Assembly: GCF_028476545.1 (NCBI RefSeq)
Contig: NW_026731827.1
Span: forward strand, 283,001 to 347,000
From: Physella acuta
Lineage: Eukaryota > Mollusca > Gastropoda > Physidae
Direction: 5' to 3'
DNA length: 64,000 nt
The notes beneath the pieces are model-generated. The model was not told the DNA's origin. It did no database searches and saw only the letters and a list, made by a program, of their open reading frames with translations. A program made the translations under genes and the position numbers. Numbering within the stretch: position 1 is the first letter of the stretch; each line of letters begins with the position of its first letter. Positions 1 through 11,060 of this stretch are shown here, piece by piece.

Positions 1-1026
1 AGCTACAACTTATCCTTTGTATCTTACAGGGGAAATCATGGCAAATTAATTTTTAAATGTAAGGAAATTCAATCTGTAAGGATTTTACGTTCTCAATCAT
101 TTTCGACCTGGGGTGCTTGCGATTGGCGCCAAGGTATTTTATGTTAATTTCCAATTTAGTTAACTTGTTAACGTTCTCCACTTTTAATGTTCGGCCGGTT
201 TCTTTATTACGCAGGCCCTATGCAAATTAGTTTGGCACATAATCCTTGTTAAGTTGAATATGCAGATGTTTTTTTGTTCGAAAAAAAAGCGCTCAGATTT
301 ACTACAAGCGTTATTAGCAGAGAAACATTTATAATACAATTTATTATTTTATTTAAATACAGAAGGTGACATATGTTAACTATCTGGTTCTTTCTTTGAA
401 TAGTACAATGCACAAGAAGCGTTTATGGATTGTTATCTTTCATCACTTTAACGATACAATGTTTCCTTCCCATCATATATATGTCACGATCTGCTGCTGA
501 TATAATAATTTTCATTGGTGTATTATTATAATCTATGTACATTTTTAACTGACTCAATATGATTTTAAAGGCCATTGATAACACAATTTTATGGTATTTT
601 AACTACTTTTCTCACATGAAGAAAACCCCATTATTAAAATACATTTATGATATTTTCTCATGTATTTCACTTTTTTTTCTATAAATCCATACTGGACACA
701 ACGAACTAAAACCAGTGTATAGTGTGTTGTACCAGTGAGTGATACGTAGAAAACATTTTTAAAGTCAATTTTTATTTGAACAGCCAAGTCGTGACTACAT
801 CGCCTTTCCTTATTACACCTTAGGCAAGATATGCTCACATATTAAATTCATTACACAACAGCTCAGTAATCACAACACCTCCTGCCTCCATTACACCAGA
901 GACCAGCCCTGCTTACATCTTTAAGTCGTCATTACACTATGGTCCAGTTTGCATGTTTACCACAGCTGTTTTGTTGTGGTCACAATTGATTAGGTCTGCG
1001 TGGGCGAGATCATTAAGTACAGCTTG
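1..1026. other. AT-rich sequence, no gene seen
   Basis: I see no convincing coding region, RNA gene or element here. If the peptide-precursor exon at 1227-1765 has a signal-peptide exon like its paralogues, it should lie in this stretch or left of the window, but no copy of the MKLALL-type start exon or its TATA promoter is visible. Confidence 0.5.
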
Positions 1027-1195
1027 AGATCAACACACATGTAAATACGTGATTGTCGTACAATCTTAGATCAACACTCAGGTAAATACGTGATTGTCGT
1101 ACAATCTTAGACCAACACACATCTTAATTGGTTACTGTCGTACAACCTTAGATCAACACAAATGTAAATACGTGATTGTCGTTCAACCTTAGATA
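1027..1195. repeat. 41-bp tandem repeat, 4 copies
   Basis: Four direct copies begin at 1027, 1068, 1109 and 1150, each opening with agatcaacac or a close variant followed by taaatacgtgattgtcgt. The array ends about 30 bases before the acceptor of the exon at 1227, so it sits in the presumed intron of peptide gene C. Confidence 0.85.
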
Positions 1196-1226
1196 TAATG
1201 TCTTACAAATTTTGACTATGTTTCAG

Positions 1227-1765
1227 TTCCAACGCAACCGCCACCACCACCCCCTCCAGGTAGTGATGTACCGCCACCACCTCCTCCCCCACCTCCCCCA
1301 GCTAAGCGTGCCTGGGTGTGCTATTCAACCTCCAACAGTGGGGTCGCAGCCGGAAAGCGCTCATACGTCTGCTACAACGACAGTCAGGTAATGGCAGGCA
1401 AACGTGAGGAGTATTGCTACGAGGATTCCGGTGAAGAGGTGGCAGGGAAGAGAGAGTACATTTGTTACGACGACAGCGAGATGGCAGCTGGTAAACGTAC
1501 GGAAATTCGTTACGAAGATGACGACGAGGGAGGCGTCCCCGGAAAACGTGAAACTGTTTGCTATGATGATAGTGAAGTGGTAGCTGGCAAACGTATGGTG
1601 ACACACAAGCGGTTTTTACCATATCCACCACCCCCACCTCCACCACCTCCACCTCCCCCACCAGGAAACTTCTCAACTCTACCTCCCCCACCAGGGAATT
1701 TATCAGGACTACCCCCACCACCCCCACCACCACCCCCAACCACTCTTGCTCCACTCCAAGGTTGA
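1227..1765 (+). CDS. Peptide precursor gene C, last exon (amidated single-Cys peptides)
   Basis: This is the terminal exon of a secreted-peptide precursor paralogous to the four MKLALL genes further right; I do not recognise a named family. A tttcag acceptor ends at 1226 and, as in the paralogues, the exon is read in phase 1 through a TGA at 1763-1765 (178 codons). After a polyproline block it encodes six short peptides ending in Gly-Lys-Arg: AWVCYSTSNSGVAA, SYVCYNDSQVMA, EEYCYEDSGEEVA, EYICYDDSEMAA, TEIRYEDDDEGGVP and ETVCYDDSEVVA. In each, the Gly would be the amide donor and Lys-Arg the convertase site. Five have Cys at position 4; the fifth has Arg there. A second polyproline region closes the protein. 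AATAAA signals follow at 1825 and 1846. The signal-peptide exon was not found, so the gene is partial in this window. Secretion and processing are inferred. Confidence 0.75.
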
Positions 1766-2110
1766 GCAAAGTTTGAAATCTTCTTGACACCAAAAACGAA
1801 GTGTGGATTGTTCTTAGAACATGAAATAAATTAAAAATTGTTGTAAATAAACTGTTTGTTTTCTGTTGTTTGTTTATATGATAAAAACACGTATTGATAT
1901 ATCATATAAGTAAACACTACTCTCTTTTTTATATAACCAAATTTCTATGACAATATTACATATTGAATCCATATTTGTACATTTATTGAGAAGCCAAATC
2001 TTGTACAGAAGACAAAGAGAAAAATATCATGTCTAGGTGATTTTGTTGTCATTGTTTGCCTTAGTCTGAAGAGTTTTCTGTTGCTTCAAGTGTCGCGTTT
2101 CTCGGTATGT

Positions 2111-2498
2111 ATTTGTCATGTAACTCACAAATCTACAAGAATGTTCTGTGTAGCACATTTGTCATGTAACTCACGAATCTACAAGAATGTTCTGTGTAGC
2201 ACATTTGTCATGTAACTCACGAATCTACAAGAATGTTCTGTGTAGCACATTTGTCATGTAACTCACGAATCTACAAGAATGTTCTGTGTAGCACATTTGT
2301 CATGTAACTCACGAATCTACAAGAATGTTCTGTGTAGCACATTTGTCATGTAACTCACGAATCTACAAGAATGTTCTGTGTAGCACATTTGTCATGTAAC
2401 TCACGAATCTACAAGAATGTTCTGTGTAGCACATTTGTCATGTAACTCACGAATCTACAACAATGTGCTGTGAACACATTTGTCATTTATCTACAACA
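2111..2498. repeat. 46-bp tandem array (first)
   Basis: About 8.4 head-to-tail copies of a 46-bp unit containing tttgtcatgtaactcacgaa and ctacaagaatgttctgtg. Internal copies are almost identical, which suggests recent expansion; the last copy is degenerate. Confidence 0.9.
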
Positions 2499-2757
2499 GT
2501 ATTCTGAAATATCTAAGGTTAATAGAATATGGTTGTAGTACAGCTCCTACAACTAAAATAAAACCACACAAAATTTTCTAAATATTTATCACTTATGAAT
2601 ATAATTTTCAGAAAAAAAAACAAGTATACATTGTGAAGTATACGGATATTTGAAAGATGTATCTTAACCACACTTCAACATGCCCATATATTGATATGAT
2701 CCTAGAATTTAGATCCTGGTCACATATTAAACTTTTTGCACGCCATTCGAAACATCT

Positions 2758-3359
2758 CATAGTGCACTTTTCACAGACAGAAGCTTTATAATTATACTTT
2801 GGACATAGTACACTTTTCAAAGACAGAAGCTTTATAATTATACTTTGGACATAGTGCACTTTTCACAGACAGAAGCTTTATAATTATACTTTGGACATAG
2901 TACACTTTTCAAAGACAGAAGCTTTATAATTATACTTTGGACATAGTGCACTTTTCAAAGACAGAAGCTTTATAATTATACTTTGGACATAGTACACTTT
3001 TCAAAGACAGAAGCTTTATAATTATACTTTGGACATAGTGCACTTTTCAAAGACAGAAGCTTTATAATTATACTTTGGACATAGTGCACTTTTCAAAGAC
3101 AGAAGCTTTATAATTATACTTTGGACATAGTGCACTTTTCAAAGACAGAAGCTTTATAATTATACTTTGGACATAGTGCACTTTTCAAAGACAGAAGCTT
3201 TATAATTATACTCTGGACATAGTACACTTTTCACAGACAGAAGCTTTATAATTATACTTTGGACATATTACACTTTTCAAAGACAGAAGCTTTATAATTA
3301 TACTTTGGACATATTACACTTTTCACAGACAGAAGCTTTATAATTATACTTTGGACATA
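2758..3359. repeat. 46-bp tandem array (second, different sequence)
   Basis: About 13 copies of a 46-bp unit containing cacttttcaaagacagaag and ctttataattatactttgg. Copies differ mainly at gtgcac/gtacac and tcacag/tcaaag. Open frames across it are artefacts of the repeat. The period equals that of the array at 2111-2498, although the sequences look unrelated. Confidence 0.9.
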
Positions 3360-3550
3360 CAACGGCGTGGTCGAGCTCTGAGATTGCAAAAGCTTGAGAC
3401 AGAAAGACATCCCTAAATACAAAGGTGTCATTAAGTAAAGCGACACCCAATTTTATAACACAGCACCAATGGTGTACTACAACTGCGCAATTTTGTGGCA
3501 CTCCATTAATAATGGTTTCATTCAATGCTTGCTTGAAGATGTGTATACCT

Positions 3551-3620
3551 CAGTGGCGTCGCTTGGTCGGGTGTCACCGGGTGAGGTCCGCAACCCTGCA
3601 CCCACCTCGCAACGCCTCTG
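3551..3620 (+). mobile_element. Tiny hAT-like MITE relic
   Basis: A 70-bp segment begins CAGTGGCGTCGCTTGG and ends CCTCGCAACGCCTCTG, imperfect inverted ends of the CAGTGGCGTAGC type. It is flanked by gtatacct (3543-3550) and gtatactt (3621-3628), an 8-bp target duplication with one mismatch, as expected of hAT elements. It resembles the 284-bp element at 42287-42570. Confidence 0.7.
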
Positions 3621-3629
3621 GTATACTTT

Positions 3630-4482
3630 GAATACAATTATTAGCTATACTTGAAAAACATTTTTTTTCAATTATCAACTTTTCGGTTTGTTAATTTTTT
3701 TTTAATTATAAACTTTTCGTTTTTTTTTTAAATTATCAACTTTTCGGTTTGTTGATTTTGTTTTTAATTATCGTTCTTTTGTTAACACCTGAGTGTGCGT
3801 TGCTCACATGACATCACTACTTAAATCCACGCAGCAGATTAAGGTACAACTTGAAACATTAGTGGGACACGCAATGGTTACACAAATCCGCCCGTAGAAC
3901 GTTGTCGCTTGTACAAATCTATAATTATAATTCTCTTCTGGGAGACGCTAGAAAACAAGCTGTAAGCGCGCTCCCTACCACCCCATCCCTACATGGTCGG
4001 GTGAGCTGTGGTTCACGCTAAATGTTTACATTCGTAGAGCCGGGTTTAGTAACGGCTATTAGGGGCAGATAATTTAGTTTGAAACGATTTTAAACTTACG
4101 GGAGGTAACTAAGAGGAGCCTGCGTTCAAGGGGGGGGGGGGTGTAGGGTAGGGGTTGGGAGAAAGGAGGGTTGGGGTAGTATCGTCCTTAACGACCTATT
4201 GATAGTGTTTTAAAGCAAATATTTTAATATTTTCAGTGGTAGCATTGGTACTGTCGAATTCACAAATTCTGAAATACTGAAAAGTAGAAAATAAAACAAC
4301 TAAATAGCGGCGTATGATATGCCGCGGGTCGGCTCGTATACTCTAACACAGCCCTGAAGCAAGCCCTATTGTCGGATGATATTCATTTTGGTGTCTTTTT
4401 TGTCACATTGACGTATCGCTCACTTGCCTCGCAATATCACTTATCAAATTCACTTGTGTTTCCACACATTACACAAATTTAA
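3630..4482. other. Non-coding, G-rich run at 4130-4180
   Basis: No gene seen. A run of ten or more G followed by several G3-G4 tracts (about 4131-4180) could form a quadruplex on the + strand. The rest is AT-rich single-copy-looking sequence. Confidence 0.45.
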
Positions 4483-4670
4483 AGAGATAACTAACGAGAA
4501 AACTAACGAGATAACTAACGAGATAACTAACGAGAAAACTAACGAGATAACTAACGAGATAACTAACGAGAAAACTAACGAGATAACTAACGAGATAACT
4601 AACGAGATAACTAACGAGATAACTAACGAGATAACTAACGAGATAACTAACGAGATAACTAACGAGATTA
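4483..4670. repeat. 12-bp tandem repeat
   Basis: About 15 copies of gagataactaac with gagaaaactaac variants. The + strand reads Glu-Ile/Lys-Thr-Asn repeats only because the unit is a multiple of three; I do not call a protein. Confidence 0.9.
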
Positions 4671-5928
4671 CATGTGTAATTTTAATTCAGAACGGAAGGC
4701 ACTACAAAGAAAGGTAGGCTTACTCAAGCGGAAAAATCTTTAGTTTTTTAGGAATCAATATTATATAATATATATTATATAGGCTGGAGTTTATAATTAA
4801 TCGTAAACTTTGTGTTTTCAATTAATAATTTTATTTTTTTAATCAATAATCATAGCAATTTCTTAATTAGTTACCCGTAATTAATTCTTTTAAAAAGCGT
4901 CCCTTAATTTAGGGGATCCAAAATTTTAAGTTATTTATTTGTTGGGTCAGTACAATAGTATGTATGTCCTCAAAATTGGTTAGAAGTATGTTATCATAAT
5001 GCTACCGTGTTTAGACTTTCAAACAAAACCTACAGTTAAATAGTCGATTAGTAAAATATATTCTTTTGACACGATTACATAGCTAATATAAAAGATTTGT
5101 TAGAACTATTGCGTTAGAGCGTTTTTTTTGTGTTTTCCTAGGATGTCATAGTTACAATCGGTAAATTACGCTATTCTAATGAAAGTTATTTCCCTTGAAT
5201 AAAATTTTGGTGTTTGTATTTCCAAATGGGAGATAATTCGTTGCTTAACTTAACAATTAATTTCAAATTCCTACACCTTAGGTTGACCGCTTACTTATAA
5301 GTACAACTTTAAGTTATTATTTGCTATTGTAAAAATTATATAGAGCACAAGTTCTATACAAAATAATTTGGTAGGTTTTTTTTTAGCATTATCAAGTTGA
5401 AAAACAAATACATCAGTAGCCGTTGTAGATTGCAACAGGTAATGTTAGTAGACATACAATGAGATAGTTCAACAACTGCGTCTAAAATCGTCTTAGTCGC
5501 AAATTAATAATCTTTTTCAGATTTTTTACCTTCTTCTAAAGGATTCATATATAACAATTGTAGGCTGGAATCTATAACATTTATAACCTTTTATTTTTTC
5601 AACAAAAAAAAATCGTTACATAATCACACAATACAGATATTTTACAATTATAACTAAAGACAGACAAGCTTAAAACAGGTTAAAGTGGATTGAGATAGTC
5701 CTAGAATAATATTATTTGATTACTAATTTTACTATTCTGGCGAAACATGTCTATGTTTTTTTGTATGAATAAATATTATTTCATATTTAAAGCTATTTAT
5801 TTTAAATAACAAAACAACTTTATTTTCCTAATCCTAATCAAATACCGAATATTGAACTAAAAATGTTGTGGATCTTTAAAAACTGGGAAAGTTTGTAAAT
5901 TGTAACTTTTGGCTCTTGCATATCAAAA
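4671..5928. other. AT-rich non-coding stretch
   Basis: No gene seen. The last few hundred bases lead into a hAT-type terminus at 5929-5943 and may be an eroded element body. Confidence 0.4.
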
Positions 5929-5943
5929 GGTTGCCGACCCCTG
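5929..5943 (-). mobile_element. hAT-type terminal inverted repeat (one end)
   Basis: ggttgccgacccctg is the inverted form of CAGGGGTCGGCAACC, a common hAT end, and is preceded by ggctcttgcatatcaaaag, also typical of such elements. A matching opposite end was not found to the left, so this is one terminus of a truncated non-autonomous element. Confidence 0.55.
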
Positions 5944-6685
5944 GTCTACAGGTATAGGTTAGTGTTAGAGCTAGTGTATATAGGGCGGGAATGTTGGTGT
6001 TTGTCTACAGGTATAGGTTAGTGTTAGAGCTAGTGTATATAGGGCGGGAATGTTGGTGTTTGTCTACAGGTATAGGTTAGTGTTAGAGCTAGTGTATATA
6101 GGGCGGGAATGTTGGTGTTTGTCTACAGGTATAGGTTAGTGTTAGAGCTAGTGTATAAAGGGCGGGAATGTTGGTGTTTGTCTACAGGTATAGGTTAGTG
6201 TTAGAGCTAGTGTATATCGGGCGGGAATGTTGGTGTTTGTCTACAGGTATAGGTTAGTGTTAGAGCTAGTGTATATAGGGCGGGAATGTTGGTGTTTGTC
6301 TACAGGTATAGGTTAATGTTAGAGCTAGTGTATATAGGGCGGGAATGTTGGTGTTTGTCTACAGGTATAGGTTAGTGTTAGAGCTAGTGTATATAGGGCT
6401 GGAGTGTTGGTCTACAGGTATAGGTTAGTGTTAGAGCTAGTGTATATAAAGCTGGAGTGTTGGTCTACAGGTATAGGTTAGTGTTAGAGCTAGTGTATAT
6501 AGGGCGGGAATGTTGGTGTTTGTCTACAGGTATTGGTTAGTGTTAAAGCTAGTGTATATAGGGCGGGAATGTTGGTGTTTGTCTACAGGTATAGGTTAAT
6601 GTTAGAGCTAGTGTATATAGGGCGGGAATGTTGGTGTTTGTCTACCGGTATAGGTTAATGTTAGAGCTAGTGTATATAGGCCTAC
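5944..6685. repeat. 59-bp tandem array
   Basis: About 12-13 copies of a 59-bp unit beginning gtctacaggtataggttag and continuing through gagctagtgtatatagg and gcgggaatgttggtg. Two internal copies are shortened near 6400-6470. It starts directly at the hAT-type terminus. Confidence 0.9.
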
Positions 6686-7609
6686 AGGTTAAATATTTAA
6701 TGGAAGGATGTTATGCTGCTGTACGAAAAAATATCGAGTCGAGCTAACACATCGAGTTCTTAGTTTTAAAACATCAAGCTTTCTAGACTCTTACCTTAAA
6801 TTGCTGAACTAAAATATCAAATACTAGAGCTAAATACAAGAATTAAGTACCAGAAATAAGTTAAAATCATACAAAACTGCAACCCAACTTACAAAATAAG
6901 TTATATGCTCACGCAATTGTGTACCAGAGCTATGCTAACAAGGCTGAAAGAGCTAAACTAACAAAATGACACTTAAAGGCTAAGATGACATCATTCATGA
7001 ATACGATATTCATACACACAGAATATCTGAATCACCACTACTTTTATGAATAAGGTTTAATCTCAAGTAACGATTACTCCCTGAACAAATCCCGAGACCT
7101 CTTGACAGTGGTTTGTTCGTTGTTTCTCTGGTCTCTGACTGACGTTCACTGACTTGACCTTATGCTGGGACTGCCAACATGTAGTCTGGTCATCAGTTTT
7201 CAAGAATTATCCTACCTTATGAAATAAAAGTAGTGTGTGATTACCAGTTTATTATATGTGGTAAATAAGGAGAAACTACTACTGCCAATTTGTCTCATTC
7301 AATTTCCGATAGTAGGCACCTGCAGCGAAAAGATAGAATTTTTTTATGTCATGCTGCTATATCGTGTAGTATGGGGTGGAGGTGCTTTAAAATAATCTTT
7401 TTTTTTCTTATGTTGAGTTACATGAGATAGAATCGTTTTAAAAATGTTACTTTGTTGTGTTGTATTACATGAGATAGAGGTGTTTTAAACCAATTTTGAT
7501 TGAACAATGACTATTGATTAAAGTAATTACGTTTCTATTAAACTAAATTTATTTTTAAATTGAGTTGGGTCTTGTAATAAATAAATTCACATAAAATAAG
7601 GGGTGGTCG
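6686..7609. other. Non-coding stretch, nothing recognised
   Basis: AT-rich sequence with short near-repeats (for example the acatgagatag phrase near 7420 and 7466). No gene, RNA or clear element seen. Confidence 0.4.
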
Positions 7610-7815
7610 AGTCGGTAAAACTCATGGTTGCTAAACCGAAAAATCTCGAGTTCGAACCCTCGGGCAGATGAGGCTCGTTAGCTGGGGACAGCCACTCTTC
7701 TGGGAGAGACAACTCCAAAAATTAAACAACTGCTGCCTTGTAGTTTGTTCTTGGTTGGAAGCAAATCGAAAAAGAAAAGCAGGCTGAAATCGGAGTAAAT
7801 GGCCTCAATGGCGCA
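7610..7815 (+). mobile_element. SINE with tRNA-Ser-like head
   Basis: The first ~60 bases read like a tRNA gene: an A-box-like ggtggtcgagtcggtaaaa, an anticodon-like loop ttgctaa (GCT, Ser) and a B-box-like gagttcgaaccct. The following gcagatgaggctcgttagct body is not tRNA. This is the architecture of a pol III-transcribed, tRNA-derived SINE. The right end is approximate. Confidence 0.65.
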
Positions 7816-7849
7816 TAACCAGTTGACACGTAACGCTTAATTGTGTTGG

Positions 7850-7945
7850 AGGCGTGGTCGAGTCGGCAAAAAGCTCATGGTTGATAAATTCGAACAAAGT
7901 CTCGAGTTCAAACCCACTGGCAGATAAATCTCGATCCCCTTCAAC
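7850..7945 (+). mobile_element. Second, truncated SINE head
   Basis: A diverged copy of the SINE head at 7610 (ggcgtggtcgagtcggcaaa, then ctcgagttcaaacccactgg), truncated soon after the B-box-like part. Confidence 0.55.
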
Positions 7946-8014
7946 ACAAACAATTAAGAACGAAGGAGAAGTGAACAGAAATAACAGCGAAAATATACGG
8001 ACTTTAAAAAACAC

Positions 8015-8290
8015 ACGACTAGGGAAGCTTTGAAATTGCAGGACCAGATAGACTCTGCAATAATGTGGAAGATTTGAGGACGGAGTTCAATAGAAATGCA
8101 ACAGGGAGGGAACCCCCAGGGCAAGCGAAGCTGGGGTCGACCCAGGAAGTCATGGTGACGTACAGTGCTGGAGGAGGCTGCCATGATAAGGGGAAAATTG
8201 TGAACAGCTGAAAAGAAGGACAGGAAACCGTAGGGGATGGTGGAAAGCTTTGACAGAGGCACTATGTTCTGCAATGAATGAATTATGAAC
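8015..8290 (+). mobile_element. LINE 3' fragment (non-LTR reverse transcriptase tail)
   Basis: One + frame reads NPQGKRSWGRPRKSW, a stop, then RTVLEEAAMI. A further frame reads RRGWWKALTEALCSAMNE and ends at 8286. The Gly-Arg-Pro-x-x-x-Trp-x-Arg-Thr-x-x-x-Glu pattern and the Trp-Trp-x-Ala-Leu end match the C-terminus of many invertebrate LINE ORF2 proteins. Only this end is present, with at least one stop and a frame change, so it is a dead 5'-truncated insertion. It lies just left of the duplication start. Confidence 0.6.
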
Positions 8291-8403
8291 TTAATACTTC
8301 ATTTGAAAGCAATTAATTATTTTTTTAACTCAAAAGAAGCGAATACATAACATTACCTCAAACACATTTGACTACTGCGATTGACAATTAAGTCGTAGCC
8401 TTA

Positions 8404-8622
8404 TTTGCACCAAATGTCAGCCTCCACGATGTAGTCAACACAAGTTGTTTTATCAGTCGACTACACAAGGCCAACCAACGACATTAGAAACCAAATTGTT
8501 TGTCCTGCCTGTATCGTATCCCAGTCGAGGCAAACAAAAGTTGTGTATATAACGCCACAAGCTGACGACTAAAGACACCAGACTTCCGTCTAGCAATAAA
8601 CTCTTGACGCTGCTGTTTTAAG
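8404..8622 (+). promoter_or_regulatory. Promoter of peptide gene A
   Basis: A TATATAA box lies at 8546-8552 within a ~200-base block almost identical upstream of genes A, B, A' and B'. Transcription probably starts about 30 bases downstream, near 8575-8580. The block contains the palindrome agtcgact and caagttgttttatcagtcga, conserved in all four copies, which are candidate regulator sites. The duplication breakpoint lies at its left edge. Confidence 0.7.
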
Positions 8623-9460
8623 ATGAAGCTAGCCCTTCTTACAGTCGCCATCTTGTTTGCTCTCTCTGAGGGGAAAAGCCGTAAGTTCATTTTTTAAAAA
8701 TTGCTTTTCAAGCTATTATGTCTTGTCACAATACTTTAAGTTTATTAATTTAATAAGGACTACTTCGTAAAGTCAAATAATGAAAGTAATTTTTTAAACA
8801 AACGTATGTATACAATAATTAATTATTTACGGAAATTTGATCAAAGAAATATTGAATAAGTTGTTTTTTTCTTCAATTTTAAAGATTTCGGACTATCCGT
8901 GTAAAAATTTTCATCCTCACTATAATACAAAGAAGAATATATAAACAAATATATTAGAAATGTACAAAGTTTTAACATAAGCGGTTTAGCTAACATACAT
9001 ACTTGTGTTTGATTCTCCTATAATTCTATAACCATTGTTGTTTTCAGTTAAGCGCACACTTAAGTGTCACCACTTTGGGGGAGACGCCCCACCAGCAGCA
9101 GGTAAACGAGATATCTTTTGTATTGATCTCGATCAGTACGGATATGCTGCAGCAGGTAAACGCTTCACACCTTACCAACCACCTGCTGATGGACTACCCC
9201 CACCCCCTCCACCACCTCCACCACCTCCACCACCAGCTGATGGAGCACTATTTCCACCACCACCACCACCTGCTGATGGAGCACCCCCTCCACCACCTCC
9301 ACCCCCTCCAACACCAGCACAACGTGACCTAGACTGTGATTACGTCGGAACACCAGCAGCGGGCAGACGAGACATCTACTGCTACGACTCGGATGATTAC
9401 GGTTCTGCTGTGGTAGGGAAACGCCATCTCCTGCCCACACGCTACTTCCCCTCCGATTAG
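8623..9460 (+). CDS. Peptide precursor gene A (amidated single-Cys peptides)
   Basis: Predicted secreted prepropeptide of 156 residues in two exons, 8623-8680 and 9048-9460; the intron has GTAAGT and ttttcag ends and is in phase 1. Residues 1-17 (MKLALLTVAILFALSEG) form a signal peptide. After KSLKR come TLKCHHFGGDAPPAA-GKR and DIFCIDLDQYGYAAA-GKR, then a Pro/Ala-Asp-Gly spacer with runs of up to 13 Pro, then DLDCDYVGTPAA-GRR and DIYCYDSDDYGSAVV-GKR, and a tail HLLPTRYFPSD. Each core peptide has one Cys at position 4 and ends in Gly plus a dibasic site, implying convertase cleavage and C-terminal amidation. A single Cys would permit disulfide dimers. AATAAA is at 9674. The layout is that of a neuropeptide or other secreted bioactive peptide precursor, but I recognise no named family; function is unknown. 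Confidence 0.85.
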
Positions 9461-9789
9461 ATCCACACAACTTCAGCACCATATGACCCACAATGAATCA
9501 CGATGATCCACTATGACCTCACAACCCCTCCCACAGACTTCTTGTATGTGTGTTGGCCTATTTTAGACAGAATACCACATAATTCTAAGTATGGCCTGAT
9601 TAAAAATCATGTAAAGTTAATATTTTTTAACTGTTCACTCTACGATAGTTAACAATGTTTGACAAAAGTTTTAAATAAAATTGTGGGAAACTAAATTGTA
9701 TTTCTTTTTGTTTTATTAGCAAAGATTGTATACAATGTATCAATTAAAATGTAAATAAAAACGTTTGAAAAGACTACATCTTTATTAAT

Positions 9790-10065
9790 GGTGTGGTCGA
9801 GTCGAATTATAAGCTTATATTTATTTTATTATAGTGGGTCAAAATTGAGCTACGAGATAAGCCACATCCCACAAACTAAAAAGCAGACACAATGAACAAA
9901 ATAAAAGCTTATAATAAAAAACAAATGCTTATAACGGGCTCAAGCCTGTTGAACGCTGCTAAGCTCCCCACAGCTCTGATGGTTACCTGACCCATTGAAG
10001 GCAGCTGGGCATGGTGCTGACCACACAACCCCTTCACGTGCGAGGTCAGAGAAATAAAATTAATG
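9790..10065 (+). mobile_element. SINE remnant
   Basis: Starts with the ggtgtggtcgagtcg phrase of a SINE head and ends with cagctgggcatggtgctgac and ccccttcacgtgcgaggtca, which look like a conserved SINE tail. The copy at about 33340-33640 in unit 2 is equivalent, so insertion predates the duplication. The family is not named. Confidence 0.5.
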
Positions 10066-10249
10066 AAAATAGTTTTAATCAAAGTTTCGTTATTTTATTT
10101 GAATTAGGTTGTAAAAAACAGTTTGTTAAGTTTTTAAATATAAAATATGTTCCCGCTTAAGGTAGGTCTGTTAATTAAATTTACTATCAGGGTAGTGAGT
10201 CTGATAAATACAAAATCACACGAGATGGGTGAAGACGTGAAACTAATGG

Positions 10250-10345
10250 ACGGCCTAGTCTAGTGCGCCCTGGCTTGTAAGCTTAAGAGGCGCGAGTTTG
10301 GTAGCGAGTTAGAGAGCTTAGGCTCACCCTGACAGCTGGGGAAAA
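10250..10345 (+). mobile_element. tRNA-like SINE head (Thr-like)
   Basis: ggcttgtaagctta gives an anticodon-like TGT loop and is followed by a B-box-like gcgcgagtttggtagcg. The unit 2 copy (33816-33915) is better preserved (gacctggtctagtggtagaa). Interpreted as the head of a tRNA-derived SINE; unit 1 has lost about 240 bases of sequence found downstream of it in unit 2. Confidence 0.5.
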
Positions 10346-11060
10346 ATGAGATAGCCATTGCAATTTTGTTTTACAATTCTTTTTAAAAGGTTAATCAAGT
10401 TTCGAATAATTTGGTGATTGTCTTTTTATGCATAACGTAAAAGCCAACTAAAACATCTTGAGTTTACAATAAAGTATTGTAGAAGTATCTGACGCATGTT
10501 TTAAGATCACTAAAGAAAAATAAAAACTGTTAACAATTAAAACATGACCATTCGTTAAGAGTTTTATTGCATACTCAGTGCTTTCTGCATCCATAAAATA
10601 ACTAAAGTTTTGTCACGTAATCAAAGCAATAGAAGAAATTTCAATAATAAATTATTTTGGACTTACATGGCAATACATACAGCAAGTTTCACTGCATGCA
10701 AGAACAATGAACATCCATTGAAAGTACAGCTACCCATCTGGGTATAATCCGACATTCACGTGCAAGGAACCCGGGCTCGAGACTGTAGTTCGTCCAATCA
10801 CCGAACTGCCCAAAACAGGTAGGGCAATACACTGGGAGGAAGCAAAAACCTGGCAGAAACCAGAGTGTCTAGCTTCTTGTAATATTCTTAGTTCCAGATT
10901 GAATTTATATTCATTTTGCCTATTAATAACACACTGCCCTGGAAAACAATACTTGACATAGTGGAGAACGGAGGAAAAAAAGGAATTATCCTGCATCATC
11001 TATTGTTATAAACATGCGACTTGTTAGTGATATAACCCTGCGTTTTTATGCTCTTGTGGA

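Noticed and set aside
1561-1743. Glycine-rich minus-strand protein
   Set aside because: Antisense of the polyproline codons in gene C.
4424-4717. Open frame with repeated Glu-Ile-Thr-Asn
   Set aside because: Product of the 12-bp tandem repeat; flanks show no gene.
8484-8690. Minus-strand open frame repeated at all four peptide promoters
   Set aside because: It covers the antisense of the promoter and signal exon, and is conserved because those are conserved; no independent gene feature.
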